Positions 27,974 to 36,364 of a stretch of 64,000 nucleotides of DNA are shown here, in pieces. This stretch comes from Streptomyces sannanensis (GTDB lineage: Bacteria; Actinomycetota; Actinomycetes; Streptomycetales; Streptomycetaceae): assembly GCF_039536205.1 (NCBI RefSeq), contig NZ_BAAAYL010000001.1:2604001-2668000 (forward strand), written 5' to 3'. The notes under the pieces were generated by a model that saw only the letters and a program-made list of their open reading frames with translations, did not search any database and was not told where the DNA came from. The number at the start of each line of letters is the position of its first letter. Positions within the stretch are counted from its first letter, which is position 1. The position numbers and the translations under genes are program-made.

Positions 27974-29008
27974 ATGGGAAACTTCAACCCCACTGGTTTC
28001 ACAGGTACGTTGGGAGGAACTGCCCATCCGGCGCCATCGACGAAGGCGAACGGGCCGGGGCACCGTCGAACAGAGGACAAGCCGATCTCAGCTTTCCAGA
28101 AGTCCAACCCCACACGCCGCGCACTGCTCACGGCCGGTGCCGCAACCGCCTCGGCCGCCGCGATCATGTTCACTGCCGGGCCTGCCCGCGCGGACGCCCG
28201 TCGCGGCCACCGCCACCAGGAGACCACCGCGCGGCTGCGTGAGCTCGAGCAGCAGCACGCGGCCCGTATCGGAGTGTTCGCCCGCAACCTGGCCACCAAC
28301 GCGACCGTGCTGCACCGGGCGGAGGAGCGGTTCCCCCTCTGCTCCCTGTTCAAGCCGCTCGCCGCCGCGGCCGTACTGAGAGACCTCGACCGCGATGGTG
28401 AGACACTCGCCAAGCGCATCCACTACACGTCAGCGGACGTGGTCGAGAACTCCGAGATCACAAGCAGGGAGGACAACCTCGCCAACGGCATGACCATCGC
28501 CGAACTGAGCGAGGCCGCCATCTGCCACAGCGACAACACCGCGGGCAATCTGATGCTGCGCGAACTCGGCGGACCGACCGCGATCACCCGCTTCTGCCGC
28601 TCCATCCAGGACAACACGACACGGCTCGACCGCTGGGAGCCGACGCTCAACTCCGCCGAACCCTGGCGCGTCGAGGACACGACCAGCCCGAGGGCGATCG
28701 CCCGCAGCTACGCGAAGCTCGTCCTCGGTGACGTGCTGGATCCGCTGGACCGCGGCCGGCTGACCGAATGGCTGCTGAACAACCAGACCAGCGGGGACCG
28801 CTTCCGTGCGGTGCTCGCGGGGTGGACCGTCGCCGACAAGACCGGTGGCGGCTCGTACGGCACGAACAACAACGTGGGCATCGCCTGGACACCGGACGGG
28901 GCACCGGTCGTACTGGCCGTGCTGACGACCAAGCACGAGGCCGACGCGCTCCCGGACAGCCCGCTCGTCGCCCGCACGGCCGCGCTTGCGGCCGAGGCGC
29001 TTGCCTGA
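27974..29008 (+). CDS. Class A beta-lactamase
   Basis: Active-site motifs are complete: SLFK (Ser-x-x-Lys, in CSLFKPLAAA), SDN in CHSDNTAGN, the Glu of RWEPTLN, and KTG in DKTGGGSYG. A twin-arginine signal (NPTRRALLTAGAATASAA...ARADA) sends it across the membrane folded. The start is uncertain: ATG 27974 has no ribosome site and gives an unusually long leader, while an AGAGGA element at 28072-28077 lies 7 bases before an in-frame ATC (28085) at the natural signal-peptide start. The mature enzyme hydrolyses beta-lactams. Confidence 0.9.
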   Translation: MGNFNPTGFTGTLGGTAHPAPSTKANGPGHRRTEDKPISAFQKSNPTRRALLTAGAATASAAAIMFTAGPARADARRGHRHQETTARLRELEQQHAARIGVFARNLATNATVLHRAEERFPLCSLFKPLAAAAVLRDLDRDGETLAKRIHYTSADVVENSEITSREDNLANGMTIAELSEAAICHSDNTAGNLMLRELGGPTAITRFCRSIQDNTTRLDRWEPTLNSAEPWRVEDTTSPRAIARSYAKLVLGDVLDPLDRGRLTEWLLNNQTSGDRFRAVLAGWTVADKTGGGSYGTNNNVGIAWTPDGAPVVLAVLTTKHEADALPDSPLVARTAALAAEALA

Positions 29009-29018
29009 CCCGGAACAT

Positions 29019-29055
29019 CCGGACGGGGGCCCACATCGGGTGGGCCCCCGTCCGG
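29019..29055 (+). terminator. Terminator hairpin after the beta-lactamase
   Basis: Perfect 15 bp GC-rich arms (29019-29033 and 29041-29055) with a 7-base loop, 11 bases after the stop codon. Confidence 0.8.
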
Positions 29056-29137
29056 GCCGGATGGAGTGTCCGTCCTCGAATGCCGGAGAGACCCCATTCC
29101 GGTGCTGCGTGTTGGGGGCGCTTCGTCATGACCGTTC

Positions 29138-29485
29138 TCAGCCGCAGAACGACGTTCTCATCGACTCCACGATGCGACCGGCCTTCTCCGGTGTCGTGTG
29201 GAACCTCTGAACTGCCTTGGCCGTCACCGTGTCGTCGCTCTGGCCCAGCCTCACATCGACGCAGATCTCCTGGGCGATGTCCATCGCTTCGGCCTTGTAC
29301 GGCTCCAGAGCGGGCTCGATGGCCACGAGGTCCGACAGGAACATCCGCTCCTGTTCCTCCTGCCCCTCCTCACCCGTGATCACCGCGGGCTCGTTCGCGT
29401 CCGACGCCCCGCCGTCCTTCTCGCACGCCGTCAACGCGCCGACGGCAATCATCAGGCCGACAACGGCTGTTGGCACGCGTATCAT
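29138..29485 (-). CDS. Small DUF732-like lipoprotein
   Basis: From ATG 29485 (GGGGAGG close upstream) the product is 115 residues with a lipoprotein signal (MIRVPTAVVGLMIAVGALTAC, lipobox LTAC). The mature part has an acidic linker and a helical domain with two cysteines (QEICVDV, TSFCG), the pattern of DUF732, common in actinobacteria. Attached to the outer face of the membrane; function unknown. Confidence 0.75.
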   Translation of the reverse strand: MIRVPTAVVGLMIAVGALTACEKDGGASDANEPAVITGEEGQEEQERMFLSDLVAIEPALEPYKAEAMDIAQEICVDVRLGQSDDTVTAKAVQRFHTTPEKAGRIVESMRTSFCG

Positions 29486-29749
29486 GCCCTCCCCATGGCT
29501 CGGTCGTGCGAAGGCAATACCTACCACACGGCAAACGGCCCCGCGCGCGCTGCGCGGCCTGCCCGAGGCGGCGGCCGCGGCGGCCCGCGCGGGCGCCTAT
29601 GTGACGGGCACCCGAGCCGACGGCGTGCGGCCGCGTCCCGGCACGCCCCAACCACGCCGACCCGACAGCCGCTTCGCCCGACGGCCCGGCGTGTTCGGAT
29701 TCCGGCCGAACCCGCCTCCTTCGAGGGCGAGGTCACGCACGGACGCGCG

Positions 29750-30550
29750 TCACCGGTGCGCGGGCATGGTCGCGATGACGACCGTGGCGTACAGCTCGTC
29801 ATCGGTGGCCGACGTCGGGATCAGGCCCGCGCTGGCAACGGTCTCCATGGCCTGCGGGGCCTGGCGTTCGCTCGTCTCGAACAGCAGATGGCCGCCCGGC
29901 GCCAGCCACAGGGGCGCCGCGGCCGTCACCCGGCGCAGCACGTCCAGCCCGTCGGTGCCGCCGTCGAGCGCCACCCGCGACTCGTGGACCCGGGCCTCCG
30001 CGGGCAGCAGCTCGATCTCGTCGGTGGGCACGTAGGGCACATTGGCGAGCAGGATGTCGACACGGCCGCGCAGCGTCGCGGGCAGCGGCTCGTAGAGGTC
30101 GCCCTCGTGCACCCGGCCGCCGGCCGCGGTGACATTGCGGCGGGCGCACCGCACCGCGGCGGGGTCGACGTCGGAGGCGTACAGCTCGGGCCGGTCCAGG
30201 GACGCGGCCAGCGCCGCGCCCAGCGCGCCCGAACCGCAGCACAGGTCGACCACGACGGCCCGCCGCGTCGGGGCGAGGGCCGCGGCCCGGCGGACGAGGA
30301 ACTCGGTGCGGCGGCGGGGTACGAACACCCCGGGGTCCACGGCGATCCGCAGTCCGCAGAACTCGGCCCATCCGAGGACGTGTTCGAGGGGCCGGCCGAT
30401 GACCCGCTGCTCCACCATCGCGGCGAGCTCGGCGGGCGTACGTGCCGTGGAGACGATCAACTCCGCCTCGTCCTCGGCGAAGACACAGCCGGCGGCGCGA
30501 AGCCTGGTGACGATGGCGGAGAGGGGGAGGGACGGGGGTGAAGCCGACAT
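29750..30550 (-). CDS. HemK-family protein N5-glutamine methyltransferase (putative)
   Basis: From ATG 30550 the protein has 266 residues. It carries a SAM-binding motif VVVDLCCGSGALGAALA and, in place of the usual NPPY of glutamine N5-methylases, NVPYVP (LLANVPYVPTDEI). The N-terminal helical part (RLRAAGCVFAEDEAELI...) matches HemK-like enzymes. The NVPY variant is typical of a second HemK-like family in actinobacteria rather than PrmC itself; the substrate is unknown. Confidence 0.85.
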   Translation of the reverse strand: MSASPPSLPLSAIVTRLRAAGCVFAEDEAELIVSTARTPAELAAMVEQRVIGRPLEHVLGWAEFCGLRIAVDPGVFVPRRRTEFLVRRAAALAPTRRAVVVDLCCGSGALGAALAASLDRPELYASDVDPAAVRCARRNVTAAGGRVHEGDLYEPLPATLRGRVDILLANVPYVPTDEIELLPAEARVHESRVALDGGTDGLDVLRRVTAAAPLWLAPGGHLLFETSERQAPQAMETVASAGLIPTSATDDELYATVVIATMPAHR

Positions 30551-30794
30551 GAGAGCCTTTCGGACGTCGAAGGGCGCTCTCACGGCCCGCCTATGCCGAG
30601 GCGGCCGTACGGCCGTGAGAAGGGAGCGCCCAGCCTGCTGCAGCGGTAATGGGGCTCACCTCCTCGGTCGTTCGGTGCTGGCGGCGGAAACACTACCGGA
30701 CCCGCCCGGGCAACCGGCAAGACTCTTGGGACGCGTACGGCTCCCGGCCGCATTGACCCCGGCCGGGGGCCGCGGGCTTCTACGATCCCGTTTC

Positions 30795-31082
30795 ATGGTG
30801 CGGAAGCGCGTGATCGTGTCCGGGGTGGTCCAGGGAGTGTTCTTCCGGGACACCTGCCGGGCGGCGGCAATCGAGAACGGCGTCGCCGGGTGGGTGCGCA
30901 ACCTGCCCGACGGCAATGTCGAGGCGGTCTTCGAGGGCGACGACGACCCGGTGGAGCGGATGGTGCGCTGGGCTTGGCACGGCCCGCCCGCCGCGACCGT
31001 ACGGGACGTCGACGTGCGGGCGGAACCGCCGGAGGGTCTGAGCGGCTTCGAGGTCCTGCCCACACCGAGGGGCTGGGTCTAG
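30795..31082 (+). CDS. acyP: Acylphosphatase
   Basis: At 95 residues it has the usual family length. The substrate-binding Arg is in SGVVQGVFFRDT and the catalytic Asn in GWVRNLPDGNVEAVFEG. It hydrolyses carboxyl-phosphate bonds of acyl phosphates in the cytoplasm. It stands alone. Confidence 0.95.
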   Translation: MVRKRVIVSGVVQGVFFRDTCRAAAIENGVAGWVRNLPDGNVEAVFEGDDDPVERMVRWAWHGPPAATVRDVDVRAEPPEGLSGFEVLPTPRGWV

Positions 31083-31183
31083 CGCTGTGACCGCCAGGTC
31101 ACGCCCAGGCACAGGACTTGAGTCCGGGCCTGATCCGCCGCGGGGCGGGCGCCGCCGGCTTCGGCGCCCGGGCCCGACAGGTT

Positions 31184-31447
31184 TCAGAGCTGCAGGTGGG
31201 CCGGCCTGTGGGTGTGGTCCTCGATACCGGCCGCGGCCTGCTTGACCAGGTCGTCGGCCAGCTTGGAGCATGCGCGGGCGGCGGCCAGGTCCTCACCGAT
31301 GCCGGCGTCCGGCAGATCGTCCGGATTGCGCCGGGCGATTCCGACGCTCTGGACGCCGGGTGCGCCGGGGCCGCTGAGCGAGGCCGTGCAGTGGGTGCGC
31401 GTTCCGTCCTCTTCGAAGTCGAGTTCGATGTTCCAGTGCTGCTTCAT
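31184..31447 (-). CDS. DUF1876 protein
   Basis: The 87-residue protein begins KQHWNIELDFEEDGTRTHCTASL and continues VGIARRNPDDLPDAGIGEDLAAARA, the pattern of DUF1876, small actinobacterial proteins with a double-stranded-RNA-binding-like fold and unknown function. It starts 6 bases after the SRPBCC gene on the same strand, so the two are co-transcribed. Confidence 0.88.
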   Translation of the reverse strand: MKQHWNIELDFEEDGTRTHCTASLSGPGAPGVQSVGIARRNPDDLPDAGIGEDLAAARACSKLADDLVKQAAAGIEDHTHRPAHLQL

Positions 31448-31453
31448 GGCGGC

Positions 31454-31888
31454 TCACCTGTGTTCCCGCTCCACCATTTCCTTGAAATGGTGGAGGTCCT
31501 CCCGGACGGTCCGCTCGATCGCGTTGGACTGGGCGAAGCCCTTGGGGCCGCCGAAGGCGTCCAGCGCCTCCGCCGGGTCGTACTCGACCCGTGCCTTCAC
31601 CCGGGTGTGCTCGGCGTCCAGCGGCGTGACCGAGAAGGAACCGCTCAGGTGCGGTGTGGATGTGGTCTTCCAGGCCATCGTCTCCTGGGATCCGATGTCC
31701 TCGGTACTGCAGTCGATCCCCTTGGCCCGGCCTCGGGTATCGACGTCCATATGCACGCGGGCCGAGCTCTCGCGCCGCGCTTCTCTGACGCCGTCGACGA
31801 ACTGCGGGTACTCCTCGACCTTGTGCAGGTGCTCCCACACGGCGTCGCTGGGCGCCGAGATGTCGACGTGTTCTTCGAGCCTGGGCAT
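31454..31888 (-). CDS. SRPBCC-family protein (polyketide cyclase/START-like fold)
   Basis: ATG 31888 follows AGGGAGG by about 6 bases; 144 residues. PRLEEHVDISAPSDAVWEHLHKVEEYPQFVDGV is the typical first strand and helices of SRPBCC proteins, and ...HTRVKARVEYDP...FKEMVEREHR closes the fold. Such proteins bind hydrophobic ligands or act as cyclases; no specific substrate is indicated. Confidence 0.87.
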   Translation of the reverse strand: MPRLEEHVDISAPSDAVWEHLHKVEEYPQFVDGVREARRESSARVHMDVDTRGRAKGIDCSTEDIGSQETMAWKTTSTPHLSGSFSVTPLDAEHTRVKARVEYDPAEALDAFGGPKGFAQSNAIERTVREDLHHFKEMVEREHR

Positions 31889-32067
31889 GGCGACCTCCCT
31901 GTGTGCTCCCCTCCAGAGTGCGCGGGGCGGCGGGGCGGCGCACGTCGGGGCGTGACGCCGCGCTTTCACCCGCTCGGCCCAGCCTGGATGCGATCACCGG
32001 CGTGAGCATGTCGGCTGGTCCGCGGGGATCGTCCCCGTCTCGTCCCGACTCACCCCGGAGGACCCGG

Positions 32068-32421
32068 ATGACTCAGATGGCCGGCCAGATGACCGCGCAG
32101 ATGCGGCAGTGCATCGACGCGTGCAACGAGGCCCACAGCGTGTGCGAGCAGACCATGGTGCTGGCGTTGCAGAAGGGCGGGGCGCTCGCGCAGCGCGACA
32201 TGATGATCACGATGATGGACTGTGCCGACATGTGCCGCATGTGCTCGGACATGACGATGCGGCAGTCCGAGATGGCACGCGGCATGTGCCAGATGTGCGC
32301 CGAGATGTGCCGCATGTGCGCGGACATGTGCGAGCGCTTCGACGAGCCGTTCATGCGCGCCTGCATGGAGGCCTGCCGGAAGTGCGCCGACATGTGCCAG
32401 CAGATGGCGTCGGCGCGCTGA
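32068..32421 (+). CDS. Four-helix bundle copper-binding protein (Csp/DUF326 type)
   Basis: ATG 32068 follows CGGAGGA; 117 residues. Cysteines line the helices in repeated CxxxC spacing (CIDACNEAHSVC, CADMCRMC, CQMCAEMCRMCADMC, CMEACRKCADMC), as in Csp copper-storage proteins, which hold many Cu(I) ions. There is no signal peptide, so storage or detoxification in the cytoplasm is expected. It is very rich in Met and Cys. Confidence 0.9.
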   Translation: MTQMAGQMTAQMRQCIDACNEAHSVCEQTMVLALQKGGALAQRDMMITMMDCADMCRMCSDMTMRQSEMARGMCQMCAEMCRMCADMCERFDEPFMRACMEACRKCADMCQQMASAR

Positions 32422-32711
32422 TCGCGCCGGTCGGCCCGCCCGGCCCCGGGGCGCGCAGGCGGGTCCCGCGTCGCGCCGCCCGTCCCGGGCCGCCGGACCG
32501 CACGGGGCCGAGCCGTGGTCCTACGGGGCCTCCCCGCCTCCCCCTCCGTCCCGACCGGACCGCACCGGACCGCACCGGACGGACCGAGTCTCGGCGGGCG
32601 CGCCGCCCGTACCGCCCATTGCGCCGCCGGCGGGCGGTCATGAAGCGAACCAAAACGCCCATAACGGTTATCGTCGAGGAACTGGAGACGAACGAGCCGA
32701 GGGAGATTCCA

Positions 32712-33218
32712 TTGCCCTACGCCCCGGAGAGCTCACAGGACCGTACATTCCTCGAGCAGGCCATCGCGATCTCGCGACGCGCGCTGGAGGACAACGGCAA
32801 GACGCCCTTCGGCGCGCTCGTCGTGATCGACGGCAAGGTCGTCGGGACCGGCACCAGCTCGGTCGTGGAACTGCACGATCCGACCGCGCACGCCGAGATC
32901 ATGGCGCTGCGCGCGGCCGGGCAGGCGCTCGGGCGGCACCTCATGGAGGACGCCGTCATGTACTCGAGCAGCGAGCCGTGCCCCATGTGCCTGGCCGCCT
33001 GCTACTGGGCCCGTATCCCCCGGCTCGTCTACGCCGCGACCAGCCGCGATGTCGCCGACCACGGCTTTCAGGACCTGCGGTACTACCGGCAGCTGGCGCT
33101 GCCGAACCCCGAACGCGAGCTCCTCGCCGAGGTGCACCTCGACGGGGACCTGCGCGAGGGCGCGGCCGGGGCGCTCTCCGAGTGGGCCGCGCGGCTGCTT
33201 CCCGGGCGTCCCCGTTAG
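32712..33218 (+). CDS. Nucleoside/guanine deaminase-like protein, copy 3
   Basis: TTG 32712 has GGGAG 6 bases upstream and begins LPYAPESS as in copy 1; ATG 32640 is an alternative that would add 24 residues. The product has 168 residues with HAEIMA and PCPMCLAACYWARI zinc motifs. It is the most diverged of the three paralogues (roughly 80% similar to copy 1) and looks like the stable chromosomal version, with copies 1 and 2 more recent. Confidence 0.87.
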   Translation: MPYAPESSQDRTFLEQAIAISRRALEDNGKTPFGALVVIDGKVVGTGTSSVVELHDPTAHAEIMALRAAGQALGRHLMEDAVMYSSSEPCPMCLAACYWARIPRLVYAATSRDVADHGFQDLRYYRQLALPNPERELLAEVHLDGDLREGAAGALSEWAARLLPGRPR

Positions 33219-33251
33219 CCTCGGGCGTAACGACACAAAGGAGGCACAGGC

Positions 33252-33554
33252 ATGGCGAGGATCCCGGCAGGAGCGGTGGCCGCGAGCGGGCTCGTGGGCG
33301 GGTACGGCGTGGCCCGGTGGACGAAGAAGAGGCCGCTCGGCGGGGTGGCGCTGGCCGCCGCCGGGGCGGTGGCCGCGAAGGAGTGGTACGAGGCCGGAGG
33401 GGCCAAGGCAGCCGCGGGGCTGAGCGCGGCGTACGTGGCCGCATTCGCCGGCTCCCACCCGCTGGCCAAGAAGATGGGCGCCTGGCCCGCCGTGTTCACC
33501 GTGGCCGGCGGAATGGCCGTGGCCTCGTGGGCGGTGACGCGGCGTACGGCGTGA
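33252..33554 (+). CDS. Small membrane protein of unknown function
   Basis: A strong AAGGAGG (33238-33244) lies 7 bases before the ATG. The 100-residue protein has three Ala/Gly-rich hydrophobic segments (about 5-20, 30-45, 80-96) broken by basic residues. No motif is recognised. It follows the deaminase by 33 bases on the same strand. Confidence 0.7.
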   Translation: MARIPAGAVAASGLVGGYGVARWTKKRPLGGVALAAAGAVAAKEWYEAGGAKAAAGLSAAYVAAFAGSHPLAKKMGAWPAVFTVAGGMAVASWAVTRRTA

Positions 33555-33652
33555 GGGGTGGCGGCCCGGGCGCATGGGCTCCGCCCCGGACACCGGCCCT
33601 GAGGAGGCGAACGCCCACCGACGGGAGGGCCCGGGGGCACCTCCTCCAGCTA

Positions 33653-33763
33653 CCCCCTGGGGGCACCCCTGGGGGCACCCCCAGCGGTAGCTGGGGGAGG
33701 TAGCTGGGGGAGGTAGCTGGGAGAGGTAGCTGGGGGAGGTAGCTGGGAGAGGTAGCTGGGAGA
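33653..33763. repeat. Intergenic repeat: GGGGGCACCCCC core plus six 13 bp units
   Basis: Two overlapping GGGGGCACCCC hairpin elements are followed by six head-to-tail copies of GGTAGCTGGGGGA (33686-33763, some with A for G). Relatives occur at 51230-51300, 58575-58640 and 63320-63413. The remainder of the 33555-33820 gap holds nothing else that I can see. Confidence 0.85.
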
Positions 33764-33820
33764 GCGTCCGGCCCCGGACGCCGGACGGGCCGGGAGGGTG
33801 CCCCGTTACACCCCCCGCGC

Positions 33821-35116
33821 TCACGCGCCCAGGGCGTGGGCGACCGTGTAGATCAGCAGGCCCGCCAGCGCGCCGACCACCGTGCCGTTGATGCGGATGA
33901 ACTGCAGGTCGCGGCCGATGTGGGCCTCGATCTTGCGTGAGGTGTGCTCCGCGTCCCAGCCGGCCACGGTGTCCGTGATCAGCGAGGTGATCTCGGCGTG
34001 GTAGGTCGTGACGACGTACGCCGCCGCGTCCTCCAGCCAGCCGTCCAGCTTGACCTGGAGCCGGGCGTCCGTGGCCAGACGGGCACCGAAGGAAAGCAGG
34101 GATGCGCGGGCGCGGAGACGTAGTTCGCTGCGTTCGTCCTCGGCGGCCGAGATGATCATGCCGCGTACGGCGGACCATGCGGAGGCGATGATGTCCTGGA
34201 CCTCGGAGCGGGCGAGGATGTCCCCCTTCATGCGCTCGACGCGCAGCCGGGTGTCGGTGTCGGACTGCAGGTCGGCGGCGAAGTCGGCGAGGAAGCGGTC
34301 GAGGGCGCCACGGGCCGGGTGGGAGGGCATGTCGCGCATCTCGGTGACGAAGCGCAGCAGCTCCTTGTAGACGCGTTCGCCGACCTTGCGGTCGACGAAG
34401 CGGGGGGTCCAGCCGGGGGCGCCGCCCTGGACGGCGTCCATGACGTTGTCGCCGTGGAGGACGAGCCAGTCGTGGCCGCGGGCACAGATCAGGTCGACGA
34501 CACGGCGGTGACCGCCGTCCGCGACGACCTTCTCGAGTGTCTTGCCCAGCCCGGGGGCGATCTCGGCGGAGTCCGCGCGGCGGGTGATGGCCTCGCTGAC
34601 GACCGCCTGGACGTCGGAGTCGCGCAGCACGGTGAGGGCGCCGCGCAGGGCCGTGGCGAGTTCGGCGGTGACCCGGTCGGCGTGGTCGGGGTCGGCGAGC
34701 CAGGTGCCGAGGCGGCGGCCGATGCCGAGGGCGTGCAGCCTGGCGCGTACGACGCCGGAGGAGAGGAAGTTCTCGCCGACAAAGGAGCCGAGGGACGCGC
34801 CGAACTGGTCCTTCTTGGTGGGGATGATCGCGGTGTGCGGGATGGGCAGCCCCATCGGGTGCCGGAACAGCGCCGTCACCGCGAACCAGTCGGCGAGCGC
34901 GCCGACCATGCCCGCCTCGGCGGCGGCCGCCACATAGCCCGCCCAGGCGCCGGCGCCCGCGTGCTCCGCCCAGGTGGCGAGGGCGAAGACCACGGCGACG
35001 AACAGCAGGAGGCCGGTGGCGGTCGTCTTCATGCGGCGCACGCCGCGGCGCTTCTCCTCGTCGGCCTCGGTGTATGCGAAGGGCGGGGCGGCGACCACCG
35101 TCTTCGTAGGTTCCAT
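33821..35116 (-). CDS. DUF445 membrane protein
   Basis: ATG 35116 has GGAG 4 bases upstream; GTG 35125 is possible. The 431-residue protein has an N-terminal membrane segment (TTATGLLLFVAVVFALATWA), the DUF445 landmark AAAAEAGMVGALADWFAVTALFRHPMGLPIPHTAIIP, a long helical middle, and a C-terminal hydrophobic segment (VVGALAGLLIYTVAHAL). Function is unknown; the family is widespread in actinobacteria. Confidence 0.92.
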   Translation of the reverse strand: MEPTKTVVAAPPFAYTEADEEKRRGVRRMKTTATGLLLFVAVVFALATWAEHAGAGAWAGYVAAAAEAGMVGALADWFAVTALFRHPMGLPIPHTAIIPTKKDQFGASLGSFVGENFLSSGVVRARLHALGIGRRLGTWLADPDHADRVTAELATALRGALTVLRDSDVQAVVSEAITRRADSAEIAPGLGKTLEKVVADGGHRRVVDLICARGHDWLVLHGDNVMDAVQGGAPGWTPRFVDRKVGERVYKELLRFVTEMRDMPSHPARGALDRFLADFAADLQSDTDTRLRVERMKGDILARSEVQDIIASAWSAVRGMIISAAEDERSELRLRARASLLSFGARLATDARLQVKLDGWLEDAAAYVVTTYHAEITSLITDTVAGWDAEHTSRKIEAHIGRDLQFIRINGTVVGALAGLLIYTVAHALGA

Positions 35117-35203
35117 ACGCTCCACCCGTCCGTGCGTACGCAGCGGTCCCCGTACGCAATTGTCCCTACTTGAGATCCTCCTCCATGAGGGACGACCAGG
35201 AGC

Positions 35204-35863
35204 TCAGCCGAGTTCCTTGCGCTGCTTGCGCTCCGCCCTCAGCTGCTTCTTCTCCGCCCGGGTCATCTTGCGCTGGACGCCCACGCCGCCCCAGAACGCG
35301 AAGCCCGTCACGATCACGCGCGGCGCGCCCGGCTCGGTCGCATCCCCGTCCTCGCACACGCGGCGGTCGAAGCCTCCCATCACACCGAAGCCGCGGACGT
35401 CGACCTCGACGCCGGGTGGGACGATCACATTCATTCCGCCCATGATCGTGACGCAGTTGATGACGATCTCACGGTCCTCGAAGCGGGCCTCGCGCAGATC
35501 GATCTCGCCGCCGCCCATGAGGGCGAAGGCGTCGAAGCGGCGCGGCACGGTCCAGAAGCCCTTGCGCTCGAAGCCCGACATGACCGCGATCGCGGTGGAG
35601 GAGGTGCCGGCGCCGCCGATACGTTCCGCCCAGGCCTTCGACGCCGCCGGGGCGGGGCCGGGGGCGGGCCTGGCCCCGGCGGGCAGATCACGGGTGATCG
35701 GCTCCAGCTCGCCGTAGGTGCGCGCCTTGTACGTCGCGTCCAGCCGCTCGCCGAACTCCTCCATGTCGAGCCGGCCCTCGGCCATGGCTTCCCTGAGGCG
35801 TTCCGCGACCTGTTCCCGGTCGGCGTCCGAAGCCCTCAGCTCCGGCAACTGATCATCCGTCAT
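35204..35863 (-). CDS. DUF1707 protein with LiaF-like C-terminal domain
   Basis: The 219-residue protein starts with DUF1707 (LRASDADREQVAERLREAMAEGRLDMEEFGERLDATY) and has a C-terminal beta-rich domain (FALMGGGEIDLREARFEDREIVINCVTIMGGMNVIVPPGVEV) like LiaF/YvqF, which inhibits envelope-stress sensor kinases. It ends in a strongly basic Lys/Arg tail. Membrane segments are absent, so it is probably cytoplasmic or peripheral. Confidence 0.88.
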   Translation of the reverse strand: MTDDQLPELRASDADREQVAERLREAMAEGRLDMEEFGERLDATYKARTYGELEPITRDLPAGARPAPGPAPAASKAWAERIGGAGTSSTAIAVMSGFERKGFWTVPRRFDAFALMGGGEIDLREARFEDREIVINCVTIMGGMNVIVPPGVEVDVRGFGVMGGFDRRVCEDGDATEPGAPRVIVTGFAFWGGVGVQRKMTRAEKKQLRAERKQRKELG

Positions 35864-35898
35864 GCGGACAGCCTATTGAGGATCCGCGCGGGCTTACA

Positions 35899-36349
35899 GC
35901 CCTCCCCCCAGGCTCTCGGCTTCTCCCCCGCTCTCGGCTGCTCCCCCACTCCCGGCTTCTCCCCCGCTCTCGGCTTCTCCCCCACTCCCGGCTTCTCCCC
36001 CGCTCTCGGCTTCTCCCCCACTCCCGGCTTCTCCCCCACTCCCGGCTTCTCCCCCACTCTCGGCTTCTCCCCCACTCCCGGCTCCTCCCACTCCCGGCTA
36101 CTCCCCCGCTCTCGGCTACTCCCACTCCCGGCTACTCCCCCGCTCTCGGCTACTCCCACTCCCGGCTTCTCCCCCGTTCTCGGCTACTCCCACTCCCGGC
36201 TTCTCCCCCGTTCTCGGCTACTCCCACTCCCAGCCACTCCCCCACTCCCAGCCACTCCCCCACTCCCGGCTCCTCCCCCACTCCCGGCCACTCCCCCACT
36301 CCCGGCCACTCCCCCGCTCCCGGCTCCTCCGCCACTCCCGGCTTCGCTC
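35899..36349. repeat. 18 bp tandem repeat array, about 450 bp
   Basis: More than 20 units of CTCCCGGCTTCTCCCCCA and close variants (TAC or CAC for TTC, some units 3 bases shorter) fill the gap between the DUF1707 gene and the ABC ATPase gene. All six frames stay open in places because units are multiples of 3, but the text is pure low complexity and no gene is proposed. Confidence 0.85.
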
Positions 36350-36364
36350 GAGCGGGGGGGACTC

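Noticed and set aside
32640..32711. ATG 32640 as start of the third deaminase
   Set aside because: The TTG at 32712 has a better ribosome site and the same LPYAPE beginning as copy 1; the longer form cannot be fully excluded.
33653..33763. CRISPR-like short repeats
   Set aside because: The 13 bp units are directly adjacent without spacers and no cas gene is present.
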